The notes: a model not told the origin generated them from the sequence alone. Positions 25,223-33,235 are shown, counted from the stretch's first letter. The stretch: 64,000 nucleotides of DNA from Synechococcus sp. M16.1 (GCF_014279895.1 NZ_CP047954.1:1178001-1242000), one strand, 5' to 3'. Translations and numbers: made by a program.

Positions 25223-25372
25223 GTGGGCAAAGCCAGGAAACTTCGCTCCGACAACCGGCAGGAGGAGCTGATCACCAGCCTGATCGGCCTCACCGCCATT
25301 TTTGTGGCCACGGCCATCTGGTGGAGCGTGGCTCCCCAGTGGCTCACCAGCAGCTGGCAGACCTTTCAGTAG
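25223..25372 (+). CDS. Small single-span membrane protein, 49 aa
   Basis: GTG 25223 follows AAGGA (spacing 5). A basic N-terminus (GKARKLRSDNRQEEL) is followed by one hydrophobic helix (ITSLIGLTAIFVATAIWWSV) and the end SSWQTFQ. The topology is N-in. Divergent from SelO. Function unknown. Confidence 0.6.
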   Translation: MGKARKLRSDNRQEELITSLIGLTAIFVATAIWWSVAPQWLTSSWQTFQ

Positions 25373-25388
25373 TCGGGTACTGGTCGAC

Positions 25389-25565
25389 CTAGTAGTCGGG
25401 CATGGACGACTCAGCCCGCAGCTTGCACCAGGGCTCCAGCAGGGTGGGGCGACCGCAATGGGGGCAATCCTGCCCCCGCTTCTCCACCTGCACGAAGGGG
25501 ATCCAACGGGAGTTGGCCTGCCCCTCATAGCCGCAATGCTTGCAGTGAATCCGGTATTCAGCCAT
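25389..25565 (-). CDS. Zinc-ribbon microprotein, 58 aa
   Basis: ATG 25565 gives MAEYRIHCKHCGYEGQANSR, then QDCPHCGRPTLLEPW. Two CxxC knuckles, about 23 residues apart, make a treble-clef or zinc-ribbon likely. The C-terminus contains a further Cys. It may bind nucleic acid or protein. Too short to be called by length, but the motif is clear. It is followed by three more minus-strand small genes. Confidence 0.7.
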   Translation of the reverse strand: MAEYRIHCKHCGYEGQANSRWIPFVQVEKRGQDCPHCGRPTLLEPWCKLRAESSMPDY

Positions 25566-25568
25566 GGC

Positions 25569-25730
25569 TCAGAGGGCGGGCTTTTCCTGACGTTGCACGG
25601 CCTCATGGGCCTGGCGCAGGCCATGCACCATGAAGCAATAGGCCGGATTGCACACCAGGTACTTGCCGTCGCCGATGGCGTCGATGGTGGACCCGCGCGA
25701 GGTGGCAAAAATTCGACTTTTGAACTCCAT
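25569..25730 (-). CDS. Small protein, GKYLVC family, 53 aa
   Basis: ATG 25730 starts MEFKSRIFATSRGSTIDAIG, then GDGKYLVCNPAYCFMVHGL. The same core, GSSIQKIETGKFLVC, is found in the 66-aa protein at 58178, so they are paralogues. Conserved Cys at about 29. Soluble, beta-rich start. It is 3 nt from the start of the zinc-ribbon gene, so they may be co-transcribed. Confidence 0.62.
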   Translation of the reverse strand: MEFKSRIFATSRGSTIDAIGDGKYLVCNPAYCFMVHGLRQAHEAVQRQEKPAL

Positions 25731-25813
25731 CTCATCTCCAGTGCTGACCTCACTGTTGTGGGGACGTGGAGGAGCGGCAACCCGTGTAAACGCGCATTGT
25801 GCGCAGGGCTGAC

Positions 25814-25966
25814 TCAGTCGACGGGTTCGCAGTGATCGCCATCGCACTGCAACCCGCATTGAGGTTGCTTGGTGCCGTACTGCCAGGGACGACGCATGGC
25901 CCAGTACTCATCCACCAAACCGAGCAGGTAGGTGCCGATGCGCCGGAGCAGGGAAGCCTGTTTCAT
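25814..25966 (-). CDS. Small cysteine-containing protein, 50 aa
   Basis: ATG 25966 opens MKQASLLRRIGTYLLGLVDE, a basic amphipathic helix, followed by aromatic residues (YWAMRRPWQYG) and CGLQCDGDHC with three Cys at the end. A membrane-surface or metal-binding protein is plausible. Function unknown. Confidence 0.58.
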   Translation of the reverse strand: MKQASLLRRIGTYLLGLVDEYWAMRRPWQYGTKQPQCGLQCDGDHCEPVD

Positions 25967-26072
25967 GCCTTCAAGCTGGCAACGGCTCCGCAAGCCTGCA
26001 ACCGAACGCGACCAAATCAATGTGGCGAAACACAGCCGAGGTGGGTTAGGCCCGATGCAGTGCTCTCGGCCC

Positions 26073-26234
26073 ATGACCACCACGCAACATTCGAACCAGC
26101 TGCTGGAAGAGCTGGTGGCCGAAGAGATCGGCTTTCAGATCGATCAGATCGCTGAAGACCTGCAGCGGGAAGGCTGGCCGATAGCCATGGTGAAGCGCTT
26201 TATGCATGTGGCTGTGGAGCGCCTGCCGGAATGA
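26073..26234 (+). CDS. Small acidic helical protein, 53 aa
   Basis: ATG 26073 opens MTTTQHSNQLLEELVAEEIG, then IDQIAEDLQREGWPIAMVKR. Two amphipathic helices, no Cys. Divergent from the small gene at 25814. Function unknown; the pattern suggests a small dimerising domain. Confidence 0.58.
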   Translation: MTTTQHSNQLLEELVAEEIGFQIDQIAEDLQREGWPIAMVKRFMHVAVERLPE

Positions 26235-26344
26235 TGCGACAGGCCGACTAGGTGCAACGACTCATCTGCACAGAGCTGTTGCGCTTTTAACAACAGGGAT
26301 CGCAACCATTCGTTGAGAGTTGGCTAACGCTTGCGCCATTCCCG

Positions 26345-26773
26345 ATGAATGTCGTCACTGCTTTTGCGGCCGTTGGCCTGACCGCGGTGTCGTGGGACGA
26401 CACCCTCAGCCGGGCTGGGGCCAGGGCATTCCGGCATGCCCTGGACTACCGCGAGCCCTACTGCCGGATGAGTGAAAACGACGTGGTGCTGCTGATGGAT
26501 GCAGTGCTGGCCATGCGCCTGGAGAAGGGCACCAAGGCGCTGATGCTGGAAGCAGCCAAGGCGCTCACGGCCGATCAAGCGCTCACGGCCTACGCCATGG
26601 CCTCAGAACTGATGCGCTCGGATGGGCCCTATTCCGCCGAAGAGCGGCGACGACTGGATCTGCTGGCCTTGATGCTCTCGATCTCGCAGGTGGAGGCTGA
26701 GCGCATCGATTCGGTTTTTGAGTTGCTGCACGCCCCCCTGGAGCCAGCCCTTCTGGTCAATGGCGCGCCTTAG
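26345..26773 (+). CDS. TerB-like helical protein, 142 aa
   Basis: ATG 26345. The all-helical protein has DALVMD-like repeats: VVLLMDAVLAMRLEKGTKAL and SDGPYSAEERRRLDLLALML. The segment 'MRSDGPYSAEERRRLDLLA' resembles the metal-binding turn of TerB (tellurite-resistance family) domains. The match is partial, so the TerB assignment is inference. The stop overlaps a small convergent gene by 4 nt. Confidence 0.6.
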   Translation: MNVVTAFAAVGLTAVSWDDTLSRAGARAFRHALDYREPYCRMSENDVVLLMDAVLAMRLEKGTKALMLEAAKALTADQALTAYAMASELMRSDGPYSAEERRRLDLLALMLSISQVEAERIDSVFELLHAPLEPALLVNGAP

Positions 26774-26919
26774 GCCGCACGCTTGTCATCACCGAACCAG
26801 ATGCCCCGGCGGCTGTCGGGCAGACGGACCACGGCGCGCTCATAGCGCTGGCGGCAGCTGCGGGCACGGAGATGCTCTTCTGCCTCTTGAAGCAGCTGTT
26901 GCAGCCTGACGTCGTCCAT
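26770..26919 (-). CDS. Small basic protein, 49 aa
   Basis: ATG 26919 gives MDDVRLQQLLQEAEEHLRAR followed by SCRQRYERAVVRLPDSRRGI and a polar end. It is an Arg-rich amphipathic helix. Overlaps the TerB-like gene stop by 4 nt. Function unknown. Confidence 0.5.
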   Translation of the reverse strand: MDDVRLQQLLQEAEEHLRARSCRQRYERAVVRLPDSRRGIWFGDDKRAA

Positions 26920-26965
26920 GGCGTTGCCTAGATGCCCACCCATTCAGGCCACGATCCGAGCGGCG

Positions 26966-27148
26966 TCAATAGGCCACGTTCAACTCGTCAGATCCGTAGC
27001 GGAGCAGGAAATCCGCTTCGGATTGATCGGAGAGCAGCAGACAGGTGTGGTCGTTGGCGCCGCTTCGGTAGCAGTAGACGTCGAGCTCTTCGGGGTTGCG
27101 GTTGGAGTGGATCACCTCCCCCGTCCGAAGCACGTAGCGCGTTGCCAT
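26966..27148 (-). CDS. Small soluble protein, 60 aa
   Basis: ATG 27148 (a GTG lies directly before it) opens MATRYVLRTGEVIHSNRNPE, a beta-rich product with LDVYCYRSGANDHTCLLLSD (two Cys). Part of a run of small minus-strand genes from 27664 to 26966. Function unknown. Confidence 0.58.
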   Translation of the reverse strand: MATRYVLRTGEVIHSNRNPEELDVYCYRSGANDHTCLLLSDQSEADFLLRYGSDELNVAY

Positions 27149-27256
27149 CACCTTCCACCCACGGATTCCTTCGCGATAGCGCTGATCCAGCCCCAGCGAT
27201 CAGCTCTGTGCTGAGCTGCGCACCGGAGGTGATTCGGCATTGAAATCAACTCACCC

Positions 27257-27424
27257 TCATTCGTTGTCGACGCGGATGAAAAAGCGACTCTCCACGTCCA
27301 TCTCGCCCTGATCGTCGGTCGCCGGATCGCCCTCCACCAGCTCCACAGCGAAATCCTTGTCATCCAGTTCGTGCACAACGCTCTGACCGTGCACCAGGTT
27401 GTGGACGAGCAGGAGTCGTTTCAT
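27257..27424 (-). CDS. Small acidic protein, 55 aa
   Basis: ATG 27424 opens MKRLLLVHNLVHGQSVVHEL, then FAVELVEGDPATDDQGEMDV and an acidic end. Beta-rich pattern, no Cys. Downstream of the 27473 gene in the same small-gene run. Function unknown. Confidence 0.55.
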   Translation of the reverse strand: MKRLLLVHNLVHGQSVVHELDDKDFAVELVEGDPATDDQGEMDVESRFFIRVDNE

Positions 27425-27472
27425 GGGGGGAGGGAGACGCCGTTCCACCGGTTGATAGCAACAGCTTGATCT

Positions 27473-27664
27473 TCAGCGGAAGCCGAAACCTTCTCGGATC
27501 GGCTGCTTGGCGGAATACTCCCGCGAGAGCGCATCGAGCATCAGGGCGATGTAGCGGTCATCCATGCCGATGTCCTGCTTCAGCTGACGCATCAAACTAT
27601 TGATGCTCTTGAACGCGTCTGGAATCTGATGGTCCAGATGCTCCTTGGTGGGTTGGTAGGGCAT
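27473..27664 (-). CDS. Small helical protein, 63 aa
   Basis: ATG 27664 opens MPYQPTKEHLDHQIPDAFKS with a helix (INSLMRQLKQDIGMDDRYIA). Soluble, no Cys. The AbrB terminator lies just upstream, so this gene has its own promoter or reads through. Function unknown. Confidence 0.58.
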   Translation of the reverse strand: MPYQPTKEHLDHQIPDAFKSINSLMRQLKQDIGMDDRYIALMLDALSREYSAKQPIREGFGFR

Positions 27665-27671
27665 CGGAGCC

Positions 27672-27709
27672 AAAAAAAGTCCCCGTGGAACCTAAGGGAA
27701 CCACGGGGA
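27672..27709 (-). terminator. Intrinsic terminator of the AbrB gene
   Basis: Perfect 8-bp stem CCCCGTGG with its complement, 12-nt loop, followed on the minus strand by seven T. It lies 27 nt after the AbrB stop. Confidence 0.85.
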
Positions 27710-27735
27710 GAATGGTGTTGCTGTTGAACCGGAGG

Positions 27736-28101
27736 TCAATCCTCTTCTTCGGAGCCGCCAACAGGGATCAGGCGGATCTGCTTGCGTCCAAGCTTGATCT
27801 CATATTCATCGCCGGGCTGCAGTTCCAGCAGAGCGGTGTAGGCCTTGCCAATCAACAGATTGCCGTTGCCCTGAACCACAGCTTTGTAGGACAGCTTGCG
27901 GCCACCTTTGCCCACACCAGATCCACCGGTGGAGAAGGAAAGGCCCTTGGCTTCCAGGAGGGCCTCGTAGAAAGCGGTGAATTTCACCTGCTCAGAGCCG
28001 TCTTTCTTTTTGACGACGTAACCACAACCCCTGGCCAGATCTGTTTTGGCGCAATCGCCAAGTTCCTTGACGCGGTTGAGCAATTCAGCTCCGGTAAGCA
28101 T
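27736..28101 (-). CDS. Cyanobacterial AbrB-type transcription regulator
   Basis: 121 aa, ATG 28101. The sequence follows cyAbrB throughout: MLTGAELLNRVKELGDCAK, TAFYEALLEAKGL, a Lys/Gly-rich linker, then the AbrB-like DNA-binding part LSYKAVVQGNGNLLIGKAYT near the C-terminus, where cyanobacterial members place it. These regulators control carbon/nitrogen balance and other genes and bind DNA with loose specificity. The upstream 180 bp is AT-rich and probably holds its promoter. It has its own terminator. Confidence 0.92.
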   Translation of the reverse strand: MLTGAELLNRVKELGDCAKTDLARGCGYVVKKKDGSEQVKFTAFYEALLEAKGLSFSTGGSGVGKGGRKLSYKAVVQGNGNLLIGKAYTALLELQPGDEYEIKLGRKQIRLIPVGGSEEED

Positions 28102-28279
28102 GGGTCTGTGAAGTCGTTACTTCTCTATTAGAACAAATATTGTGCTGCTCACAAGGGGAAAAAAGGTTGAATTCAGTTGATTGGCTGGAAAAACAAAAAA
28201 TCAGCATGTGTTAGCAGCTTGTGTTGGTGGTTTGACAAAGCCCTCGGCGTCAAACAGTTGGCCTCGAGAATGCGCTCAA

Positions 28280-28555
28280 ATGACCAAAACCCAGCACCAA
28301 TCAACATCCCAATCAAACCCTGACCAGGGTGGACGGGGATGGTTGGTGAACACAACCCAACAGCAGCTGGTGCATTTCAAGCCGGAACTGAATTCAGAAA
28401 CCACGACCTGGGTCTCGATCAGGACGTATCACTACGACCCGCCTCAAACACCGCAACCCCTCAGCCATCGCCGCGTTCTGGATCAGAACGCTATCGACAC
28501 CTGGAACGTGATGGTGAAACGGGGCTGGCGGCCCTGCCGCGCTCCAGCACGCTGA
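28280..28555 (+). CDS. DUF1651 domain protein, 91 aa
   Basis: ATG 28280 starts MTKTQHQSTSQSNPDQGG, then the domain GRGWLVNTTQQQLVHFKP and QNAIDTWNVMVKRGWRPC. The C-terminal block NAI-x-x-W-x3-GWR-C is shared with the member at 60841 (WLVSAEQQKVVQFKPD, NAIEAWNTMLKTGWRRC). The N-terminal 20 residues are low-complexity. Function unknown. Confidence 0.72.
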   Translation: MTKTQHQSTSQSNPDQGGRGWLVNTTQQQLVHFKPELNSETTTWVSIRTYHYDPPQTPQPLSHRRVLDQNAIDTWNVMVKRGWRPCRAPAR

Positions 28556-28679
28556 TCACTTTCGTTGTGGTTGCTACTGGTTCGGCAATCCATCGCATCA
28601 ATTGCGCAGCAATGCCTCGCTTCAGGCTGTCAAAGCCAAGCCACGATCGATAGGTTGCCGCTCAGGAACAGATTCAGTT

Positions 28680-29135
28680 GTGAGCGTCAGTTCGGTTCAG
28701 CCCGCCCAAGCGATCAGTTCCACCAGCGTGCATGGCGCCTGGCAATTGTTGAGCTACGACGTTGAGGAACAAGCCAACGGCAACACCTTTGCACCGATGG
28801 GGGACAACCCCAGCGGCTATGTGATCTTCACGGCGGAGGGTCGCCTCTCCTTCATGCTCTCGGCAGAGGATCGCCAACCGGGCAGCAACGCCGAGGAGCG
28901 ATCGGCCCTGCTGAGCAGCATGATCGCCTACACCGGCACCTACCGGCTCGAGGATGACCGTTGGATCACCCAGGTGGATGTGGCCTGGAACCCGGAATGG
29001 GTGGGCACGGAACAGACCCGCTATTTCGCGATCGATGGCGATGTGCTCACGGTGCACACCCCCTGGCGGGTGATGCCCAACTGGCCCGAGAAAGGCCTCA
29101 CCCGCAGCATTGTTCGTTTTCAGCGCTGCCGCTGA
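28680..29135 (+). CDS. Lipocalin-like domain protein, 151 aa
   Basis: GTG 28680. VHGAWQLLSYDVEEQANGNT opens an eight-strand barrel pattern, followed by NPSGYVIFTAEGRLSFMLSA and YTGTYRLEDDRWITQVDVAW. This matches the lipocalin-like (DUF1348/Lipocalin_5 type) family that binds small hydrophobic molecules. No signal peptide, so cytoplasmic. The ligand is unknown. Confidence 0.78.
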   Translation: MSVSSVQPAQAISSTSVHGAWQLLSYDVEEQANGNTFAPMGDNPSGYVIFTAEGRLSFMLSAEDRQPGSNAEERSALLSSMIAYTGTYRLEDDRWITQVDVAWNPEWVGTEQTRYFAIDGDVLTVHTPWRVMPNWPEKGLTRSIVRFQRCR

Positions 29136-29153
29136 AGGGTTTCAAGAGAAGGC

Positions 29154-29429
29154 TCAGGCATCGGTCTCGCCTTTCTGGCCACCACAGGCGTGGCGGGGTT
29201 GGTAGCCCTGCTGCTCAGCCAAATAGCGCAAATAAACGATCTGATGACGGTCCGGCATGCCAACCGCAGCAATCAGACCCAAAGGGCCAAAGAGAAACCC
29301 AGCAACAGCCCAGCGGTTGCTGTTGCGCGCCTTCTGGGCGGCAACGGTTTTCGAGAGGCCAGCGCTGATCAGATGAGCGATCAGCACAAATAGCAGAGAC
29401 TTGAGTTCCACGGAGAAGGCGCAGCACAC
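29154..29429 (-). CDS. Small membrane protein, 91 aa
   Basis: A hydrophobic N-terminal segment (LLFVLIAHLISAGLS) and a second one (WAVAGFLFGPLGLIAAVG) frame a basic loop; a Cys-containing polar tail ends the protein. GTG 29429 gives 91 aa; a GTG at 29411 would skip the first six residues. Function unknown. Confidence 0.58.
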   Translation of the reverse strand: MCCAFSVELKSLLFVLIAHLISAGLSKTVAAQKARNSNRWAVAGFLFGPLGLIAAVGMPDRHQIVYLRYLAEQQGYQPRHACGGQKGETDA

Positions 29430-29493
29430 CCGTTGAGATAGCCAGCGTCTGCAGCACTGTCAGCCTTAGAACGTCAGCTCACGCCGAGCTGCG

Positions 29494-30732
29494 ATGGCCA
29501 CCACCCCCCTGCCCAGCACAGGCGCCGTGAGCGGACTGGCGGAAACCCTGGCCTTCTTCACCCAGGCGGATTTCGCCCAGCGGCGCTTTGAGGCCCACGG
29601 TGATGTGTTCGAAACCAAGCTGCTGGCCCAGCGGATGGTGTTCATCCGCGGCGAACGGGCCATCGGCGACCTGCTGGGGCAGGGGGATGCCTTGCAGGGC
29701 TGGTGGCCCGAAAGCGTGCGGCAACTGCTGGGCAGCCGATCGCTGGCCAACCGCAGTGGTCCGGGGCATAAAGCCCGGCGCCGGGTGGTGGGGCAACTGT
29801 TCTCCAGCGCAGCGCTTGCGCGCTACACCCCGTCGATCGAGCAGTTGGTGGCGGAGCTCTGCCAGGAGCTGATCACCACCACAACAGCGCTGCCGCTAGC
29901 GGCACGGATGCGGCGCTTCGCCTTTGCGGTGATCGCCACCACGGTGCTGGGACTGGATGGCGCCAGCCGTGATGCCCTGTTCGCCGACTTCGAGATCTGG
30001 ACCCGGGCTCTGTTCTCGATTCCGCTGGCGATTCCCGGCACCCCCTTTGCGAAAGCGATGGCGGCACGCCAACGGCTGCTGAAGCGGATCAAAGGCGTGC
30101 TCCAGGCGGGCACCAACCAAGGCGGGCTTGATCTGCTGAGCGGCGGCTTGGATGAAGCCGGCATTCCTCTGGACGATGACGACCTGGCCGAACAGCTGCT
30201 GCTCTTACTGTTCGCCGGCTACGAGACAACGGCCTCATCGCTGAGCTGCCTGTTCCGGGCGCTGCTGCTCAACCCCGAGGTGGAGAGCTGGTTGCGCGAT
30301 GGGTTGGCGAATGAGGCGGCATCAGCACGGTTGGACGCAACAGTGCTGGAGGTGATGCGGCTGACGCCGCCGGTGGGTGGGTTCTTCCGGCGCAGCCTGG
30401 CGCCGATCGAACTGGCGGGGGTGGCCGTTCCCGAAGGCAGCGTGATTCAGGTGGTGCTGAGCCCGACGTCGGCCGGTGATGACGAGGATCTGGCGGTATT
30501 CCGGCCGCAACGGCACCTGGATGGCTCGTTTAAGCAGACCCTGCTGCCCTTCGGTGGCGGCGAACGGGTCTGCCTGGGCAAGGCCCTGGCGGAACTGGAG
30601 ATCCGCCTGATGGCGGTGGGACTGCTGCAGGCGGTGGAGCTGCAGCTGCAGCCGGATCAAGACCTGGCGCTGCAGCTGATCCCCAGCCCCACTCCCAAGG
30701 ACGGGTTGCTGGTTCAGGCCACCGCGCGGTGA
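29494..30732 (+). CDS. Cytochrome P450 (CYP120-like)
   Basis: 412 aa. The I-helix oxygen-activation motif is FAGYETTASS (about 242-251). The K-helix ExxR is in VLEVMRLTPP. The heme-binding loop is PFGGGERVCLG with the axial Cys at about 364. No membrane anchor, as in cyanobacterial soluble P450s, which hydroxylate retinoids or fatty-acid-like molecules. ATG 29494 follows a purine-poor leader. A ferredoxin-type redox partner (for example 9411) would be needed. Substrate unknown. Confidence 0.92.
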   Translation: MATTPLPSTGAVSGLAETLAFFTQADFAQRRFEAHGDVFETKLLAQRMVFIRGERAIGDLLGQGDALQGWWPESVRQLLGSRSLANRSGPGHKARRRVVGQLFSSAALARYTPSIEQLVAELCQELITTTTALPLAARMRRFAFAVIATTVLGLDGASRDALFADFEIWTRALFSIPLAIPGTPFAKAMAARQRLLKRIKGVLQAGTNQGGLDLLSGGLDEAGIPLDDDDLAEQLLLLLFAGYETTASSLSCLFRALLLNPEVESWLRDGLANEAASARLDATVLEVMRLTPPVGGFFRRSLAPIELAGVAVPEGSVIQVVLSPTSAGDDEDLAVFRPQRHLDGSFKQTLLPFGGGERVCLGKALAELEIRLMAVGLLQAVELQLQPDQDLALQLIPSPTPKDGLLVQATAR

Positions 30733-30980
30733 TGGTTACTGCGACGGCGACGGCCGAGGGGTTCGATCCAGTCCACCAGCACCTCCTGGTGGCGCAGCAT
30801 CGGCTCCGGCAGGCGGCAGCCAAGGTTGATCTGGCCTTGGTCCATCAGGCGTCCGAGCCGGATCGCGGCGGCCTCTTCGGGCCGATCAAAGCTGGTCTGA
30901 TGGGAGGCCAGCCAGTTCACCTCGTGCTCGGTGATCACCCCGGTGGAGAGGCTCTCCAGGAAGATTTCTCCGACGGTCAT
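30714..30980 (-). CDS. Conserved hypothetical protein, 88 aa
   Basis: 88 aa, MTVGEIFLESLSTGVITEHE then a helical segment with EVNWLASHQTSFDRPEEAAA and CRLPEPMLRHQEVL. The C-terminus is Arg-rich. It overlaps the P450 stop on the other strand by 19 nt. Similar short proteins with an LSTGVIT motif occur in cyanobacteria; function unknown. Confidence 0.68.
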   Translation of the reverse strand: MTVGEIFLESLSTGVITEHEVNWLASHQTSFDRPEEAAAIRLGRLMDQGQINLGCRLPEPMLRHQEVLVDWIEPLGRRRRSNHHRAVA

Positions 30981-31045
30981 GAGAAACGTGTAACGGATTC
31001 GTTACATCCTGGCGCGGCCAGCCGGCAGCTGCGATGCAAGGCCGT

Positions 31046-31270
31046 TCAGGCCAGCCACCGATCGGCATCCATCACCTTCTTGATCAGCAGGCCGAGGCGC
31101 TTGAACTCCGCGAAGTTCACATCCTTCACCGCCTGATCCAGGCCGCAATCCACCCAGGCGCCGTCGCGCTTCTCCTCAATCGTGAAGTCCTGCTCGAGGC
31201 TGTCGCGGCGGATCCGGTAGGTGATGCCGTCCTCGTGCAGGTAATCCGCGGAAACCAGCTGCAGACCCAT
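31046..31270 (-). CDS. Conserved hypothetical protein, 74 aa
   Basis: ATG 31270 opens MGLQLVSADYLHEDGITYRI; alternating beta-type residues (EEKRDGAWVDCGLDQA) precede a helix (FKRLGLLIKKVMDADRW). Soluble. It is 12 nt downstream of the 31283 gene and may share its transcript. Function unknown. Confidence 0.65.
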   Translation of the reverse strand: MGLQLVSADYLHEDGITYRIRRDSLEQDFTIEEKRDGAWVDCGLDQAVKDVNFAEFKRLGLLIKKVMDADRWLA

Positions 31271-31282
31271 CGATCGCTCGCG

Positions 31283-31891
31283 TCAATCCAGCGATGGTGG
31301 CGTGAAGGTGTCAGCCACCGCAACAATCCAGCGTGCCGCCGCCGCCGTCACCTGTTCCTTGGTGACGTTGAACTCCAAATCATGCCCCTGCTCGAGCAGA
31401 TCGGGAATGATCGTCTGCCAGGCCATGCCGGCGGCACTGGCATTGAGATCACCTATCAACACGAAGGCCTTGGCCGCCCCGGTGACGGCATCGGTGTATT
31501 CGGGATTAGCGCTCACCTTGCTGCGGTACCAATCGCCCACCAGATCCCGCTGGGCCTTGCTCAGAAACGGCGGGGCGCCAACGAGATAGGCGTCGAGCAC
31601 CAGCATCGGGCTGGGCACGCTCCTGCCGGGGTGTTTGAGCTCGAACCAGGCCTGGCCGATGGAGGCGGCATCGGGCCAGTGGCAGAGGATCGCGGCGTCC
31701 TGACTGTCGAGGGAACGCTGGCTGGCCAGCTGATCGATGCGCTCCAGCAGGGCCGGCCCGGCGAGGGGCGGTTCACTGCGGGCATGCTCCGCGCGGGCCT
31801 CATTGATCGCCTCGGCCACGGCCGCCTCGTTCTCGTTGAGCTGCTCGAGGGCCCGCTTGAGGTTGGCATCGGCGTCGGCGGGGCTGGCCAC
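31283..31891 (-). CDS. Conserved hypothetical helical protein, 202 aa
   Basis: ATG 31891 opens MASPADADANLKRALEQLNE, a coiled-coil-like N-terminus, then a folded domain with HPGRSVPSPMLVLDAYLVGA and FVLIGDLNASAAGMAWQT. No Cys cluster or signal peptide. It is upstream of the 31046 gene on the same strand. Family not recognised. Confidence 0.68.
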   Translation of the reverse strand: MASPADADANLKRALEQLNENEAAVAEAINEARAEHARSEPPLAGPALLERIDQLASQRSLDSQDAAILCHWPDAASIGQAWFELKHPGRSVPSPMLVLDAYLVGAPPFLSKAQRDLVGDWYRSKVSANPEYTDAVTGAAKAFVLIGDLNASAAGMAWQTIIPDLLEQGHDLEFNVTKEQVTAAAARWIVAVADTFTPPSLD

Positions 31892-31962
31892 GAAGCATCA
31901 GGCGGAGTCAATCCCCAAGATGTCATCTCCGCCAGCGAGCAGCATCCAAATCAATCAGCAGG

Positions 31963-32214
31963 TTATTGATAATTTTCCACTTGAAGGTTGTAACCCGACA
32001 CCAACAGATTTTTATCCAAACAGATCTCTGCAGGAAATTTTGGCGATGCTGATTTAATTAGGCGCAGATGAACATCAATTGGCTTATAACCCGCTCGCAG
32101 ACAGCATTCAAAGAATTTAGATACAGCCACTTCGAGAATTTCAGTGCCAAACAGGGGCGTGACTTGTCCGCTCTCATGCACCAACATCCCGAAGTAATGC
32201 ATCAACAATTTCAA
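31963..32214 (-). CDS. Hypothetical protein downstream of a Fur-like box
   Basis: The frame encodes a soluble protein: MHYFGMLVHESGQVTPLFGT, two Cys (KFFECCLRAG) and a helical end. Start is unclear: TTG 32214 gives 83 aa, ATG 32202 gives 79 aa. A 15-bp AAATGA-GAA-TCATTT palindrome lies 18 nt upstream of TTG 32214, so iron regulation is likely. Base composition is more AT-rich than the neighbours, hinting at transfer. Confidence 0.55.
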   Translation of the reverse strand: MKLLMHYFGMLVHESGQVTPLFGTEILEVAVSKFFECCLRAGYKPIDVHLRLIKSASPKFPAEICLDKNLLVSGYNLQVENYQ

Positions 32215-32232
32215 AGCGACGAGACTTTACAA

Positions 32233-32247
32233 AAATGAGAATCATTT
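32233..32247. promoter_or_regulatory. Fur-box-like palindrome
   Basis: AAATGA-GAA-TCATTT, a perfect 6-3-6 inverted repeat matching the AATGAGAATCATT type of iron-regulator site. Located just upstream of the minus-strand gene at 31963. The same 13-bp core occurs at 56999 and 62297. Confidence 0.6.
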
Positions 32248-32299
32248 GCAATGAGCACAAATACCCAGGGCCAATCAAGGGCACGACGTCGCGGCGCAT

Positions 32300-32327
32300 A
32301 AAAAAGCAGGAGGGTTGCCCCTCCTGC
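32300..32327 (-). terminator. Intrinsic terminator of the linker gene
   Basis: Stem GCAGGAG with its complement and a short loop, followed on the minus strand by a run of six T. It is 39 nt past the linker stop. Confidence 0.82.
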
Positions 32328-32365
32328 CGATCACTGATCTGTTGATCGCTGCCTGAGGCAGAGGA

Positions 32366-33235
32366 TCAATAGCTGCCGTAGTTGAACTTGCCGCCATACA
32401 TGCGGCGGTAGGCGCTGTTGCGAGCGTTCTTGACGGCGTTGGTGTAAGAGAAGCCAGCTCCATCGCCGGAGAAAGCACCGCTGCCAGCAGTGAAGCCGCT
32501 GAGGTCTTTGGTGAGGCGCTTCACCAGCAGAGGGCCGGTGTACATCACGTGCTCGGCACTGGCGTTGGCCGGGGTGAGGTCAGCCATGCCCACGAAGGTG
32601 GAACAGGCAGCACGGGCTTCCGACTTGAAGCCGCGCAGGTAGGGAACCGTGTCGGTGCCGAAGGTCTCGAGGTACTCCTCGGAGTGGGTGAGGCTGTCGA
32701 CGAAGGCATCGAAGCCCTGGTCAGCGATCAGCTGGATGCCAGCGCTGATTTCCTGCTGACTCACCGGAGGACGACCCAGCAGGTGCTTGGTGGTGAGCTC
32801 GATGCCGCGCATGGGCGACACGGCGTGGAAGAACTTCTGCTTGTAGAGGTCAGACTTGACCAGGCCGCCCATGAAGCCCTGGACGTTGATACGGCCATCA
32901 CAGAGGAAGGCTTCCAGGGAGGTGAGGCGCTGGCTGTCGGCGATGCCGATGTTGCCGAACACCTGCTTGTAGGCCGCGGCGATGGCGGTTTCCAGGGCCG
33001 AGCTGCCAGTGGCGGCATAGGAGTGGTTCACCGCTCCGAAGGGGCAGACCTCATGGATCCGAGGACCCATGCCGATGCCCATCGAGGCGCATTGGTTCTG
33101 CTTGTATTCAGCGTTGCTGGATGCAGCTTTGCCGGCGTTGGAGCTGGCGCTCTTGGTGGCAGTCGCGGAGTTCGCAAAGGCGAAGGACACCCGTTGATCG
33201 TGGGTGAAATCCCGCTTGTACTTCAGAGCTGGCAT
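32366..33235 (-). CDS. Phycoerythrin-II associated rod linker (chromophorylated gamma-type)
   Basis: 289 aa from ATG 33235. The N-terminal extension (MPALKYKRDFTHDQRVSFAF) places a Cys at residue 49 (YKQNQC). This is the position at which the phycoerythrin-II gamma subunit of marine Synechococcus carries its bilin. The central part is a phycobilisome linker domain (SLEAFLCDGRINVQGFMGGL, FDAFVDSLTHSEEYLETFG), and the C-terminus is Gly/Tyr-rich. It joins phycoerythrin-II hexamers at rod tips and adds a chromophore. MpeC, MpeD and MpeE are the candidates; which one is not resolved. Alone here, not in the rod operon. Confidence 0.87.
   Translation of the reverse strand: MPALKYKRDFTHDQRVSFAFANSATATKSASSNAGKAASSNAEYKQNQCASMGIGMGPRIHEVCPFGAVNHSYAATGSSALETAIAAAYKQVFGNIGIADSQRLTSLEAFLCDGRINVQGFMGGLVKSDLYKQKFFHAVSPMRGIELTTKHLLGRPPVSQQEISAGIQLIADQGFDAFVDSLTHSEEYLETFGTDTVPYLRGFKSEARAACSTFVGMADLTPANASAEHVMYTGPLLVKRLTKDLSGFTAGSGAFSGDGAGFSYTNAVKNARNSAYRRMYGGKFNYGSY

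Noticed and set aside
31034-31969. Plus-strand frame of 311 codons
   Set aside because: Antisense to the genes at 31046 and 31283; no motif, and its ends lie in non-coding sequence.
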